Below are positions 39,783 through 46,709 of a stretch of DNA of 46,709 bases, one piece after another (the stretch's first letter is position 1; each line of letters begins with the position of its first letter). A model generated the notes under the pieces. It searched no databases. It was not told the origin of the DNA and saw only the letters and a program-made list of their open reading frames with translations. The DNA comes from Lachnospiraceae bacterium (lineage in GTDB: Bacteria; Bacillota; Clostridia; Lachnospirales; Lachnospiraceae): positions 1 through 46,709 of the forward strand of contig CAAGKE010000112.1 of assembly GCA_900770325.1 (NCBI GenBank), written 5' to 3'. The position numbers and the translations under genes were made by a program.

Positions 39783-40166
39783 TTGGCAGCAATGATTTAT
39801 ATAAACGGAAAAGCGTTCCCATATCCGGCCCGTGGGTTAGAGATGATCGTGTCTACGATGGTTGATTCTGGCCGTAATGCCAACGGTGAAGTGGTAGGGC
39901 AAAAAGTGGGCCGAGATAATTACAAGCTGAACAATTTGGTTTGGCCGTATTTGGATGCAAAAACCTGGTCTGAGATGCTGAAGGAATTTACGAACTTTTT
40001 TGTCATAGCAAAGATTCCGGATATGGTCAACAATGATTGGATTACCATCAAAATGTATCCGGGAGACCGAAGCGCAAAGCCGCAGTGGATTGATAAGAAA
40101 ACCGGACTTCCGACTCATTATGTGAATTGTAAAGTAAATATAATCGACTGCGGGGTGATTGAGTAA
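39783..40166 (+). CDS. Tail protein upstream of baseplate hub
   Basis: This protein of about 127 residues contains MIYINGKAFPYPARGLEMIV and KLNNLVWPYLDAKTWSEMLK. The start is TTG 39783 after GGTGGTGATT, or ATG 39792. Its position between tape measure and hub fits a small distal-tail protein. The family is not recognised. Confidence 0.6.
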   Translation: MAAMIYINGKAFPYPARGLEMIVSTMVDSGRNANGEVVGQKVGRDNYKLNNLVWPYLDAKTWSEMLKEFTNFFVIAKIPDMVNNDWITIKMYPGDRSAKPQWIDKKTGLPTHYVNCKVNIIDCGVIE

Positions 40167-42397
40167 TGCTGTCAATGCCAACGGAATACAAGCAGTCGAT
40201 GGACAATGATAGGCGTAATCAGTCCTACATGGTAGTGACCATAGGCATTATCAATCAGGTAGCGCAGAAAAATGCCGTCGTTGTGGAAGATCACGGTGCG
40301 AAATACTGTTACCTCTCGAACCTCACCCGACTGCTGGATAACTACGATGTGGAGCTGGAATACGCCACATGGGAGCAGGACTGGTTTAAGGCGGACGGCT
40401 CCATGGTATTTCCTCCGCGTCCGGAAGAAGCAGCTTATCTGTATAACAACGGTGCCATATCCGATGATCTTCTGGGGCCGATCTGCTTTAAATTTGGAGA
40501 TACCTATGACATCCGCGGCCTGACCATCAACTTCGGCAGGAATTACCCGGTGGATTTTACGATCACCAACGGCACCACAACAAAGACCTATACCGGCAAC
40601 ACCTTAAGCTACTGGACTACGGACGATATCTTTGACGGGACGGATTATCTGCTTATCACGCCTACGAAAATGGTAAACGGTCAAGGGAGGCTCCGAATCC
40701 AGAAGATCTTTATGGGCATCGGCGTCAGTTTTGAAAATAAAAAAATCCAGAAATCCACCAAGACGGAATATATCAGTCCGATCACAGAGGAGCTGCCGAC
40801 GCTGGACTTTACGCTTCAGATCGAAAACTATGGCCGTATGTGGGATGTGGAGAATGAGACCAGCGCCATCAACTATCTGGAGGTGGGGCAAGAAGTAACA
40901 GTCCGTTATGGCTATGAGGTTGTGGACGGCGGCCCCATTACCTGGATGGACGGGTGTGTCTGCAACCTGGCCGACTGGGAAGCGGATGACGCTGCTATGA
41001 GCTTTTCGGCCAAGGACAAGATTGATGATCTGGACGAGATCTATTACCGGGGCCTTTATCGATCCGAGGGAATCTCCCTGTATGATCTTGCGGCGGACGT
41101 GCTGACAGATGCGGGGCTGGACAGCCGGAAGTATGAGCTGGACGAGTATCTTAAGACGGTAACGGTGTACAATCCGCTGCCCTGCGAGACGCACAAAGCC
41201 TGCCTGCAGATCATCGCCAACGCCGGGCGGTGCAAGCTCTATACGGACCGGGAAGGGAAAATCTGCGTTAAGGCAGCCTTTGTTACGGTCATCAGCCCGG
41301 AGCGTATGCAGGTGCAGTCCGATGATGCCGCGCCATGGAGCAACCTTCCGTCCGTGGTAAACGGCTCCACAAAATACGAGTACGCCACATGGAGCCAGGA
41401 TCATTTCCGGGCGGATGGTACCATGTATTTTCTGCCGCGGGAGGGAAACTATCTGCCGGCAGGATTTATATCACAGGCGGTAGCGGATGCAGACGGGAAC
41501 TTTGAGAGTAACCCGAAGTTTACCATCGTTCTGGAGGCTGCCATGGTCTACTACAGCCTGAAGCTAAATTTTTCCAGCCTTCCGGCACAGGGAGTGACCA
41601 TACACACCTATTTTGAGGGCGAACTGAAGGAAAGCTATGTGGTTCCGGGGCCGTTTGAGAAAGAGAACCTGATAGAGCATGAGTTTCCGCAGTTTGACAC
41701 GATCGCCTTTGAGTTTACGAAAGCGCAGCCCAACAGCCGCATTTTTGTGGAATCCGTGGTATTCGGTGACGTGACGGACTATTACATGGACTACAGGGTA
41801 ATGACCAAATATCCGAAGGGCATCCAACAGGAGAAGGTTGCGCGGGTGGACGTTATCCAGAACATTTACGGCCTGACAGATGAGGTGAAGAACATCTTTC
41901 AGGAGACCGTGGATGTCACGAACTGCGACAGCTACACATTTTACTTTACTGAAGCGTCCTATGATGTGGTGGCTTATGTGGATGGCGTGGAGCTGACGAT
42001 CACAGCCGGCAGCAGTTACTTTGTGACCGTGGACGTGTCGGGGCTGACCGGGGAGCATGAACTTACGGTGGACGGAAAGGCTTATATCGTGACCAATAAG
42101 ATATTTTCCAAAGCCATTAATTCCACCGGCACAATTAAAGAGTGGAATAACCCGCTAATCAGCGAAGATAGCCTTGCATCATTGCAGGCGGACTGGCTGG
42201 GGAATTATTACGGCAACAACGTGGAGTACGACATCGGATACCGCGGAGAGCCGAGGCTGGATGCAAACGATATCGTATTTCTGGAGAACAAATACAAGGA
42301 CGGATTGCAGGTGCAGATTTATGAGCACAAGCTGAATTTTAACGGTGCACTGTCCGGCACGGTAAAAGCCAGAAGGGCAGTAAGTCAGGAGGGATAA
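40166..42397 (+). CDS. Baseplate hub / tail tip protein with duplicated domain
   Basis: This 743-residue protein contains a beta-sandwich module twice: YATWEQDWFKADGSMVFPP near residue 70 and YATWSQDHFRADGTMYFLP near 412. Both resemble discoidin-like carbohydrate-binding modules. A hub-like region lies between them (about 200-390). The C-terminus (NPLISEDSLASL, GYRGEPRLDANDIVFLENKY, FNGALSGTVKARR) is characteristic of siphophage tail hub proteins. It likely forms the tail tip and touches the cell surface. Confidence 0.8.
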   Translation: MLSMPTEYKQSMDNDRRNQSYMVVTIGIINQVAQKNAVVVEDHGAKYCYLSNLTRLLDNYDVELEYATWEQDWFKADGSMVFPPRPEEAAYLYNNGAISDDLLGPICFKFGDTYDIRGLTINFGRNYPVDFTITNGTTTKTYTGNTLSYWTTDDIFDGTDYLLITPTKMVNGQGRLRIQKIFMGIGVSFENKKIQKSTKTEYISPITEELPTLDFTLQIENYGRMWDVENETSAINYLEVGQEVTVRYGYEVVDGGPITWMDGCVCNLADWEADDAAMSFSAKDKIDDLDEIYYRGLYRSEGISLYDLAADVLTDAGLDSRKYELDEYLKTVTVYNPLPCETHKACLQIIANAGRCKLYTDREGKICVKAAFVTVISPERMQVQSDDAAPWSNLPSVVNGSTKYEYATWSQDHFRADGTMYFLPREGNYLPAGFISQAVADADGNFESNPKFTIVLEAAMVYYSLKLNFSSLPAQGVTIHTYFEGELKESYVVPGPFEKENLIEHEFPQFDTIAFEFTKAQPNSRIFVESVVFGDVTDYYMDYRVMTKYPKGIQQEKVARVDVIQNIYGLTDEVKNIFQETVDVTNCDSYTFYFTEASYDVVAYVDGVELTITAGSSYFVTVDVSGLTGEHELTVDGKAYIVTNKIFSKAINSTGTIKEWNNPLISEDSLASLQADWLGNYYGNNVEYDIGYRGEPRLDANDIVFLENKYKDGLQVQIYEHKLNFNGALSGTVKARRAVSQEG

Positions 42398-42398
42398 C

Positions 42399-42830
42399 AT
42401 GGCAAGAGACCCAAACGCAAGCTATGAAGGAAAGAACCAGAGGACGCCGATCAGCATAAAGCAGATGCAGGAGCAGATTAAGGAGCTGCAAACGCAGCTG
42501 AATGCGGCGCAGGAAACCATCACTCAATTAAATAGTGATCTTACTCAAAGACCAAAATATATTAAGATTTCATCAATGGACAGCATTCAAAATCTGCACA
42601 ATTTATGTGATCTTCAAGTGACACATCCGGTATGGATATACTCATCAGTAATGTCAGAAGTTTTTGGCTCAGTTGCCTATGGTTTTGGCATTGCGTGTAA
42701 GTTAACAGACTCCGTTGTTGATGTATTTGTCGAAGGGGGTGTAGGAAACATATACATTATCAGAGTAACCAGTGGAACACTTGGAAAACCCAAAAAACTC
42801 AATGCAACAGAATATACGATTTCCTCCTGA
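42399..42830 (+). CDS. Tail fibre / receptor-binding protein, expressed version
   Basis: This 143-residue protein starts MARDPNASYEGKNQRTPISI. A coiled coil (MQEQIKELQTQLNAAQETIT) ends at LNSDL near residue 48. A compact strand-rich tip follows (ISSMDSIQNLHNLCDLQVTH...IYIIRVTSGTLG). It faces, tail to tail, the minus-strand frame at 42842-43267, which encodes another tip with a matching SDL junction. GGAGGG lies upstream. Confidence 0.72.
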   Translation: MARDPNASYEGKNQRTPISIKQMQEQIKELQTQLNAAQETITQLNSDLTQRPKYIKISSMDSIQNLHNLCDLQVTHPVWIYSSVMSEVFGSVAYGFGIACKLTDSVVDVFVEGGVGNIYIIRVTSGTLGKPKKLNATEYTISS

Positions 42831-42841
42831 TACAGAAAAAA

Positions 42842-43267
42842 TTACTCATACGAGATTTCAAAGGTTTCTACGGTCAGGAAGAAGCCGTATGACCAAGTAT
42901 TAGCCGTGATCGTATACTCCGGCTCAGAGTAAGTACATTTCCAACCTTTGTAATTTATAAGCTCGCTCATCCCTCTATACGGTGTAAGTATGGCGGCAAA
43001 GGGATTGCCGTTTTGCTCCATAAACAAAAAACCCCAGATATGCGCTCCTGTAGTAGTGCTGGTGCACTTTAACTTGATCGTGGTTTTTGAGTCTGTCCCG
43101 ACGTAGTATATGTTCATTTTGTTATAGGACTTATTTATTAAAGCCTGTGCTCCTGCTATGGTCGCATAATTTTTCAAATCACTATAAAACTGAGCGGCTG
43201 AAAGAGAGGTAGTCACTATGATAACCATAAAAAAGGGTAACTTTAATAAGCCCTCCGGCAGAGGCAA
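42842..43267 (-). CDS. Oppositely oriented, probably silent fibre tip
   Basis: The minus-strand frame is open for 141 codons and has no ribosome site or convincing start. From FYSDLKNYATIAGAQALINK it reads as a phage fibre tip (MNIYYVGTDSKTTIKLKCTS, GAHIWGFLFMEQNG...ILTPYRGMSELINYKGW). ATAGTGAT (42532-42539) in the expressed fibre and ATCACTAT (43178-43185) here form a short inverted repeat. Inversion between them would fuse this tip in frame to the coiled coil. It may be a phase-variable alternative receptor-binding tip. Confidence 0.6.
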   Translation of the reverse strand: MPLPEGLLKLPFFMVIIVTTSLSAAQFYSDLKNYATIAGAQALINKSYNKMNIYYVGTDSKTTIKLKCTSTTTGAHIWGFLFMEQNGNPFAAILTPYRGMSELINYKGWKCTYSEPEYTITANTWSYGFFLTVETFEISYE

Positions 43268-43290
43268 TCATAAAAGGAGAGTGATACATA

Positions 43291-43692
43291 ATGGCCTGGC
43301 AGACGCCAAAAACAGATTGGAAACCAACTGATACGTATAATATTGGCGATTACAAGCGGTGGATCGATAATATCGCCTATCTGCATGAACTGGCGCAGGA
43401 AGTGTATAAATCGTTTGCGCTGGCTGATATGGGGCCGTATCAGACTTATAAGGGTATGCCATATGCGGATGAATTTAATGCTTTAGAGGCCAATCTCGCA
43501 TCTCTATGCAATAATACTTATCCGTTTTCTATAGGTGAAGCGAGAACTTATTACACCAATCAGCCCGCAATCAACTGGCAGGAGGTAAACCGTATCGAAT
43601 CAGCCAGCCTGCTGATCTACAACAACCTGACCGGGCAGATTGCAGGGCGGCAGAGATTATCAATTACGTTAGGAGGTGCAAAACCGCTGTGA
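43291..43692 (+). CDS. Tail fibre-associated structural protein
   Basis: This 133-residue protein starts MAWQTPKTDWKPTDTYNIGD. It contains helical ARWIDN-like segments (YKRWIDNIAYLHELAQEVYK) and ALEANLASLCNN. It has an AAAGGAGAG site and a 4-bp overlap with the next gene. W/T-rich starts of this kind are common in fibre-attachment proteins of Firmicutes phages. Confidence 0.6.
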   Translation: MAWQTPKTDWKPTDTYNIGDYKRWIDNIAYLHELAQEVYKSFALADMGPYQTYKGMPYADEFNALEANLASLCNNTYPFSIGEARTYYTNQPAINWQEVNRIESASLLIYNNLTGQIAGRQRLSITLGGAKPL

Positions 43693-44132
43693 AAAATGAC
43701 TGGAAAGACGATATATTTTCGGGGACGTCCAGAAAGTATACCATGACCAATAACGACGATGGCACGGTATCATTTGCGGACGCCACAGAGTATACGCAGC
43801 AGGGGGATATTCTGGGGGCCAAGGAAATGAATGAGATCGGTGACGAGGTAAACCGCATTCAGGATGCCACAGATGTGACATTCCCGGCAAGTGGATGGAC
43901 AGGCTCAGAAGCCCCATATGAGCAGACTGTATCCGTAAATGGCATCACAGCCGATGATAAACCGGTACAGGGCGTAAAATACCCGACCGGATGCACCGCA
44001 GCGCAGATGTCGGCCATTAAAAAGGCCGTAGGCTACATATATGATCTTGAAACCGGGGACGGAACCGTAACGCTGCGGGCAGTAAAGAAACCAACAACTG
44101 ACTTTACGCTCAGCCTGAAAGGAGTGAACTGA
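43689..44132 (+). CDS. Minor tail structural protein
   Basis: This 147-residue protein starts at GTG (MKNDWKDDIFSGTSRKYTMT). The N-terminal part resembles the previous fibre-associated protein in style, with EMNEIGDEVNRIQD as a short helix. The rest is beta-rich (VSVNGITADDKPVQGV). It is probably an adaptor or trimeric fibre base. Confidence 0.6.
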   Translation: MKNDWKDDIFSGTSRKYTMTNNDDGTVSFADATEYTQQGDILGAKEMNEIGDEVNRIQDATDVTFPASGWTGSEAPYEQTVSVNGITADDKPVQGVKYPTGCTAAQMSAIKKAVGYIYDLETGDGTVTLRAVKKPTTDFTLSLKGVN

Positions 44133-44134
44133 TT

Positions 44135-45292
44135 ATGGCACATGCACCTATTACACTGGGCAGTGGTGGAGGATACGGAAGTGATGATTGCACTGGAACC
44201 CTTGATTATGTGGTATCTGGAAAGACTGTGATTGCAAAAGACAGTGACGATGAGCCCGGAACAGGACGAATGACTGTAAACAGCTTACTGTCTTTTAGCT
44301 TAGCCGCCTATTCTGGCCGAAGAGTGCTGGCCAAGTGGCAGAATCCAAAGGCGGCGACAGGGAGACCGTACAGCGGCGTATATATCCGCTACAGCACCAG
44401 CGGATATCCGGGCAAAACCGGAGGCACTCAGATTTACAAGGGTGCTGGAAGCAATACGTCATCCGGCGGGCAGTCGCAGGCATATCTTGATCTTCCGGCG
44501 CTGAGCACCAAGTATTACCTAAGTATTTATCCATATGTCACTTGCAGCGTAAACGGTGTAGCGAGTGAGCTGACAGGCACTGTCATAAACGCCACAGTGA
44601 CAACAAGTGCTCCATTACGTGTCGTTATAAAATCAGACCAGACATATACCATCCCATCCGGATACAAAAAAATGGATATCTGCGCAGTTGGAGGTGGAGA
44701 AGCTGGCTTTGCAGGAGATGGATACAAAGGATCTGAGCAAGGCTGGTCTGAGGGCGGCCCGGGTGGTGACGGCGGAGAAGTTGTAAACGTATTAGATATC
44801 TCCATCTCTGAGGGACAGCAGATAGCCGCTATTATCGGAGCGGGAGGAACATCGAAAACCAAAGGCCCTGGCTCAACCACGGTCACAAGGAACGGGGTAA
44901 CGCTTGCCACTGCACGGGGCGGTTACGGCAGCTCCGGAGGTGACGGGGGATACTTATCGGAAAACTCGAAAAATGGATATATAAGATCACCAGAAAAGGG
45001 CTCTGATGGAGTCAGAGCGTTTGGAGACAGCAACGAAACTCAATATGGCCCCGGTGGTGGAGGAGCAGCTGCCACAGGAATGTATTTCGGAGAACGGGAA
45101 GGAGCCGCTGGCGGAAAAACCGGAGGCGGTAAAGGTGGAAATGCCGGGCCAAGTTGTACAAACGGTGCTGACGGAACTGCAAATACGGGAGCTGGAGGCG
45201 GTGGTCAGGCAAATTATGTAAATGTTACAGATCATTTTTGGGGTGGAATTGGTAAAGGCGGTTCGGGCGTAGTTGTACTCAGACTCAGGTAA
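44135..45292 (+). CDS. Glycine-rich tail fibre adhesin
   Basis: This 385-residue protein has a beta-rich first half (fibronectin-like, about 60-155). From about residue 185 a glycine-rich array follows (AVGGGEAGFAGDGYKG, EGGPGGDGGEVV, IGAGGT, GGKTGGGKGGNAG, GAGGGGQANY). It closes with GKGGSGVVVLRLR, the usual end of glycine-rich receptor-binding domains that pack as polyglycine-II helices. The loops between Gly runs probably set host range. The ribosome site is AAAGGAGTG. Confidence 0.8.
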   Translation: MAHAPITLGSGGGYGSDDCTGTLDYVVSGKTVIAKDSDDEPGTGRMTVNSLLSFSLAAYSGRRVLAKWQNPKAATGRPYSGVYIRYSTSGYPGKTGGTQIYKGAGSNTSSGGQSQAYLDLPALSTKYYLSIYPYVTCSVNGVASELTGTVINATVTTSAPLRVVIKSDQTYTIPSGYKKMDICAVGGGEAGFAGDGYKGSEQGWSEGGPGGDGGEVVNVLDISISEGQQIAAIIGAGGTSKTKGPGSTTVTRNGVTLATARGGYGSSGGDGGYLSENSKNGYIRSPEKGSDGVRAFGDSNETQYGPGGGGAAATGMYFGEREGAAGGKTGGGKGGNAGPSCTNGADGTANTGAGGGGQANYVNVTDHFWGGIGKGGSGVVVLRLR

Positions 45293-45309
45293 AGAAAGGA
45301 AAATGGGAA

Positions 45310-45633
45310 ATGATAGCTCATGAGATTTTTGCAATAATCAGCGAAGGGATAGTCAAAAATATCAGCGTATCATACAGCTATGATGATGCAGACAGAGTGG
45401 CAAAATGCGTATACGGTGATGATGCATATGCCATAGACTGTACATATTGTGACTGCCAGGAGGGAGATACCTATGCGGACGGTACGTTTTATGGGCCAGA
45501 CGGCACAGCCAGAACTTGGCTCCCAAACACAGAGCAGCGGCTTGAAATGCTTCAGGCTGAAAATCAGGAGCTGAAAGAAGTAAATGACGAGCTTACCATA
45601 GCAGTGGCAGATCTGATAGGAGGTGCAGAGTAA
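45310..45633 (+). CDS. Tail-region protein with C-terminal coiled coil
   Basis: This 107-residue protein starts MIAHEIFAIISEGIVKNISV. The first 75 residues are strand-rich (CVYGDDAYAIDCTYCDCQEG, ADGTFYGPDGTA). Then a coiled coil follows (QRLEMLQAENQELKEVNDEL). It lies directly after the adhesin and could be a fibre accessory or tip-bound protein. Confidence 0.6.
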   Translation: MIAHEIFAIISEGIVKNISVSYSYDDADRVAKCVYGDDAYAIDCTYCDCQEGDTYADGTFYGPDGTARTWLPNTEQRLEMLQAENQELKEVNDELTIAVADLIGGAE

Positions 45634-45779
45634 TGCTGAGCAACATCCAGAAACACATCATCATCCGGGCGTTGAAAACCCGGAAAGCAGCCGGAGAGAA
45701 TCCGGAAGAAATCCTGGCAGGCTACAAAAACCTGACCGAAGAGGAAAAGCAGGAGATCCTTGCAGAGCTGGGAGAATAA
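45633..45779 (+). CDS. XkdX-like small tail protein (48 aa)
   Basis: It starts MLSNIQKHIIIRALKTRKAA and ends NLTEEEKQEILAELG. Such 40-50 residue helical proteins sit next to holins in Bacillus and Clostridia phages (XkdX-like position). It overlaps the previous gene by one base. GGAGGTGCAG lies upstream. Confidence 0.55.
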   Translation: MLSNIQKHIIIRALKTRKAAGENPEEILAGYKNLTEEEKQEILAELGE

Positions 45780-45792
45780 GGAGGGCACCCAA

Positions 45793-46107
45793 ATGGATGA
45801 AGCAATCAAGGCAGAATTCGAGCGGCTCCGGGACGAGGACACGCGCCAGAACCGGAGGCTGGAGATACTGGAAAAGAATGTGGCAGCCCAGCAGCAGATC
45901 GCAATGTCGGTGCAGGAGCTTGCATTAAACATGAAGCAGATGTTAAAGGAGCAGGAGAAGCAGGGAGCCAGACTTGACAAGCTGGAAAGGGAACCCGCAG
46001 ATACCTGGCAGCGCATCAAGATCAAGGCCATTGATACGGCGGTAGGTCTGATCGCAGGAGCAGCGATTACCGGAGTTGCCATTATGGCAGCCCAGTACAT
46101 ACATTAA
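45793..46107 (+). CDS. XhlA-like coiled-coil membrane protein
   Basis: This 104-residue protein starts MDEAIKAEFERLRDEDTRQN and is a coiled coil to about residue 70. One transmembrane helix follows near the end (AVGLIAGAAITGVAIMAAQY). The order matches XhlA/hemolysin-like lysis accessory proteins. AAGGAGGGC lies upstream. It probably works with the downstream holin. Confidence 0.7.
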   Translation: MDEAIKAEFERLRDEDTRQNRRLEILEKNVAAQQQIAMSVQELALNMKQMLKEQEKQGARLDKLEREPADTWQRIKIKAIDTAVGLIAGAAITGVAIMAAQYIH

Positions 46108-46120
46108 CAGGAGGTGCGAT

Positions 46121-46321
46121 ATGAGCGATAAGAGTAAAAGATGGTTAAAGGCAGCAGGTGTGAGAGCGGTAAAGACCATGGCCCAGACCTTTGTAGCCAC
46201 GGTTGGTACGGCGGCAATCATGAGCGAGGTCAACTGGCCGGCGGTAGTGTCAGCGTCAGTGCTGGCAGGCGTATTGTCATTGGCAACGTCGGTGGCCGGT
46301 TTACCGGAGGTTAAAGAGTAA
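46121..46321 (+). CDS. Holin (r1t-type)
   Basis: This 66-residue protein starts MSDKSKRWLKAAGVRAVKTM. The pattern RAVKTMAQTFVATVG, VNWPAVVSASVLAGVLSLAT, then GLPE is characteristic of the r1t/phiLC3-type holins. It has two hydrophobic helices that form membrane lesions for lysin release. ATG 46121 follows AGGAGGTGC. Confidence 0.85.
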   Translation: MSDKSKRWLKAAGVRAVKTMAQTFVATVGTAAIMSEVNWPAVVSASVLAGVLSLATSVAGLPEVKE

Positions 46322-46404
46322 AGGAGGTGATCCTTTTATCTCCCGGCCGCAGGGTCAGAGCGGCGTAAAACCATAAATTGAAATCAGAAAGAGAGGTACT
46401 TATT

Positions 46405-46593
46405 ATGACAACAGACAAGCATGCATGCAAAAATGAGACTACAGGCCCGGCATTTGACGAAAAGCTGAAGCAGCCCACACCGTATATGCACAAGGATCAC
46501 CCGGCAAGCGAACCGCATCCGGAAATCCATGAGAGCGGCGTAGGGGGGCCATCTGACCGGAATAACAACGGCATCGACGACAGCAAGGAGTAG
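46405..46593 (+). CDS. Small hydrophilic protein with EF-hand-like end
   Basis: This 62-residue protein starts MTTDKHACKNETTGPAFDEK. It is His/Pro rich (PYMHKDHPASEPHPEIHE) and ends SDRNNNGIDDSKE, which resembles a calcium-binding DxNxNGxxD loop. ATG 46405 follows GAGAGGT; a TTG at 46378 is possible. It lies between holin and lysin. The function is unknown. Confidence 0.55.
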   Translation: MTTDKHACKNETTGPAFDEKLKQPTPYMHKDHPASEPHPEIHESGVGGPSDRNNNGIDDSKE

Positions 46594-46654
46594 TTGCGAC
46601 GTCGCAACTGTTGCACCGGTACAACTGTGCAGGCACGGGTAATCCTGGGCCTGC
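46592..46654. repeat. Three successive palindromes before the lysin
   Basis: An 18-bp perfect palindrome AGTTGCGACGTCGCAACT (46592-46609) is followed by the near palindrome GTTGCACCGGTACAAC (46610-46625) and the hairpin GCAGGC/GCCTGC (46629-46654). The last stem lacks a long T run. They may attenuate transcription into the lysin gene or bind a regulator. Confidence 0.55.
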
Positions 46655-46678
46655 TTAAAATAAGGAGATGATCATTAT

Positions 46679-46709
46679 ATGACAGCAAACGAAAAGCGCC
46701 AGTCGGTAG
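46679..46709 (+). CDS. Start of a gene, probable endolysin (partial)
   Basis: ATG at 46679, preceded by AAGGAG, reads MTANEKRQSV and runs off the window. A position directly downstream of the holin suggests a peptidoglycan hydrolase; the sequence seen is too short to show a domain. Confidence 0.4.
   Translation, partial: MTANEKRQSV

Noticed and set aside
42842..43267. Diversity-generating retroelement template for the fibre gene
   Set aside because: No reverse transcriptase and no near-identical template/variable repeat pair were seen; the two tips differ completely.

Overview
The window looks like about 46.7 kb of a temperate or formerly temperate siphovirus (or prophage) of a Gram-positive, low-to-mid GC Clostridia host, most likely Lachnospiraceae. 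The reasons are strong GGAGG ribosome sites, many GTG/TTG starts, the class of structural proteins (SPP1-type portal, GP20-type scaffold, capsid-E-type coat, gpG/gpGT frameshift chaperones, long tape measure), an r1t-type holin and Firmicutes-style secreted accessory proteins. All assignments come from reading the sequence; no database search was run. No integrase, replication initiator, DNA polymerase or attachment site is visible, so both ends of the element lie outside the window.

Layout. 0.1-8.5 kb: an early DNA-modification and anti-restriction island. It holds an HTH protein, a dATP/dGTP-diphosphohydrolase-N-like protein, a helicase-methyltransferase fusion interrupted by a LAGLIDADG intein, a PAPS-reductase-like protein, a C5-cytosine methyltransferase with repeated target-recognition units, and a radical SAM protein. 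8.5-13.5 kb: a string of very small accessory genes, several separated by copies of a 13-bp linker, ending at a large terminator. 13.6-16 kb: a mixed-strand segment with three leftward genes and a gene-free, highly foldable block of about 580 bp that reads as a large structured RNA of the ROOL/GOLLD type. 16-18.2 kb: a divergent operator with four TATGTACCCA repeats and a ribbon-helix-helix protein, a four-zinc-ribbon protein, a Cro-like protein and the probable small terminase, followed by a G-rich candidate packaging site.

18.5-22.7 kb: small genes, an SPFH/Band-7 membrane protein, and a gene-free block carrying tRNA-like relics. 22.7-37.1 kb: the head and tail morphogenesis operon in canonical order (large terminase, portal, Com-like zinc finger, scaffold, decoration-like, major capsid, connectors, tail tube, gpG/gpGT with a TTTTTTA slippery site, tape measure). 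37.1-39.6 kb: three self-contained moron genes, each with its own TTTACA-17-TATxxT promoter, encoding a lipoprotein, a zinc-ribbon membrane protein and a secreted cell-wall-binding-like protein. 39.8-46.7 kb: distal tail and fibre genes, an oppositely oriented fibre-tip reading frame that suggests an invertible receptor-binding cassette, a glycine-rich adhesin, holin-type membrane proteins and the first codons of a probable endolysin.

Two regulatory layers stand out. A tandem motif, AGTGTACC repeated about 10 bp apart, occurs at the head of five late gene blocks (22.7, 26.7, 31.0, 32.25 and 39.7 kb). There it is built either into a terminator or into a hairpin that covers or abuts a GTG start. 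Separately, the immunity-like region uses TATGTACCCA operators over divergent promoters.
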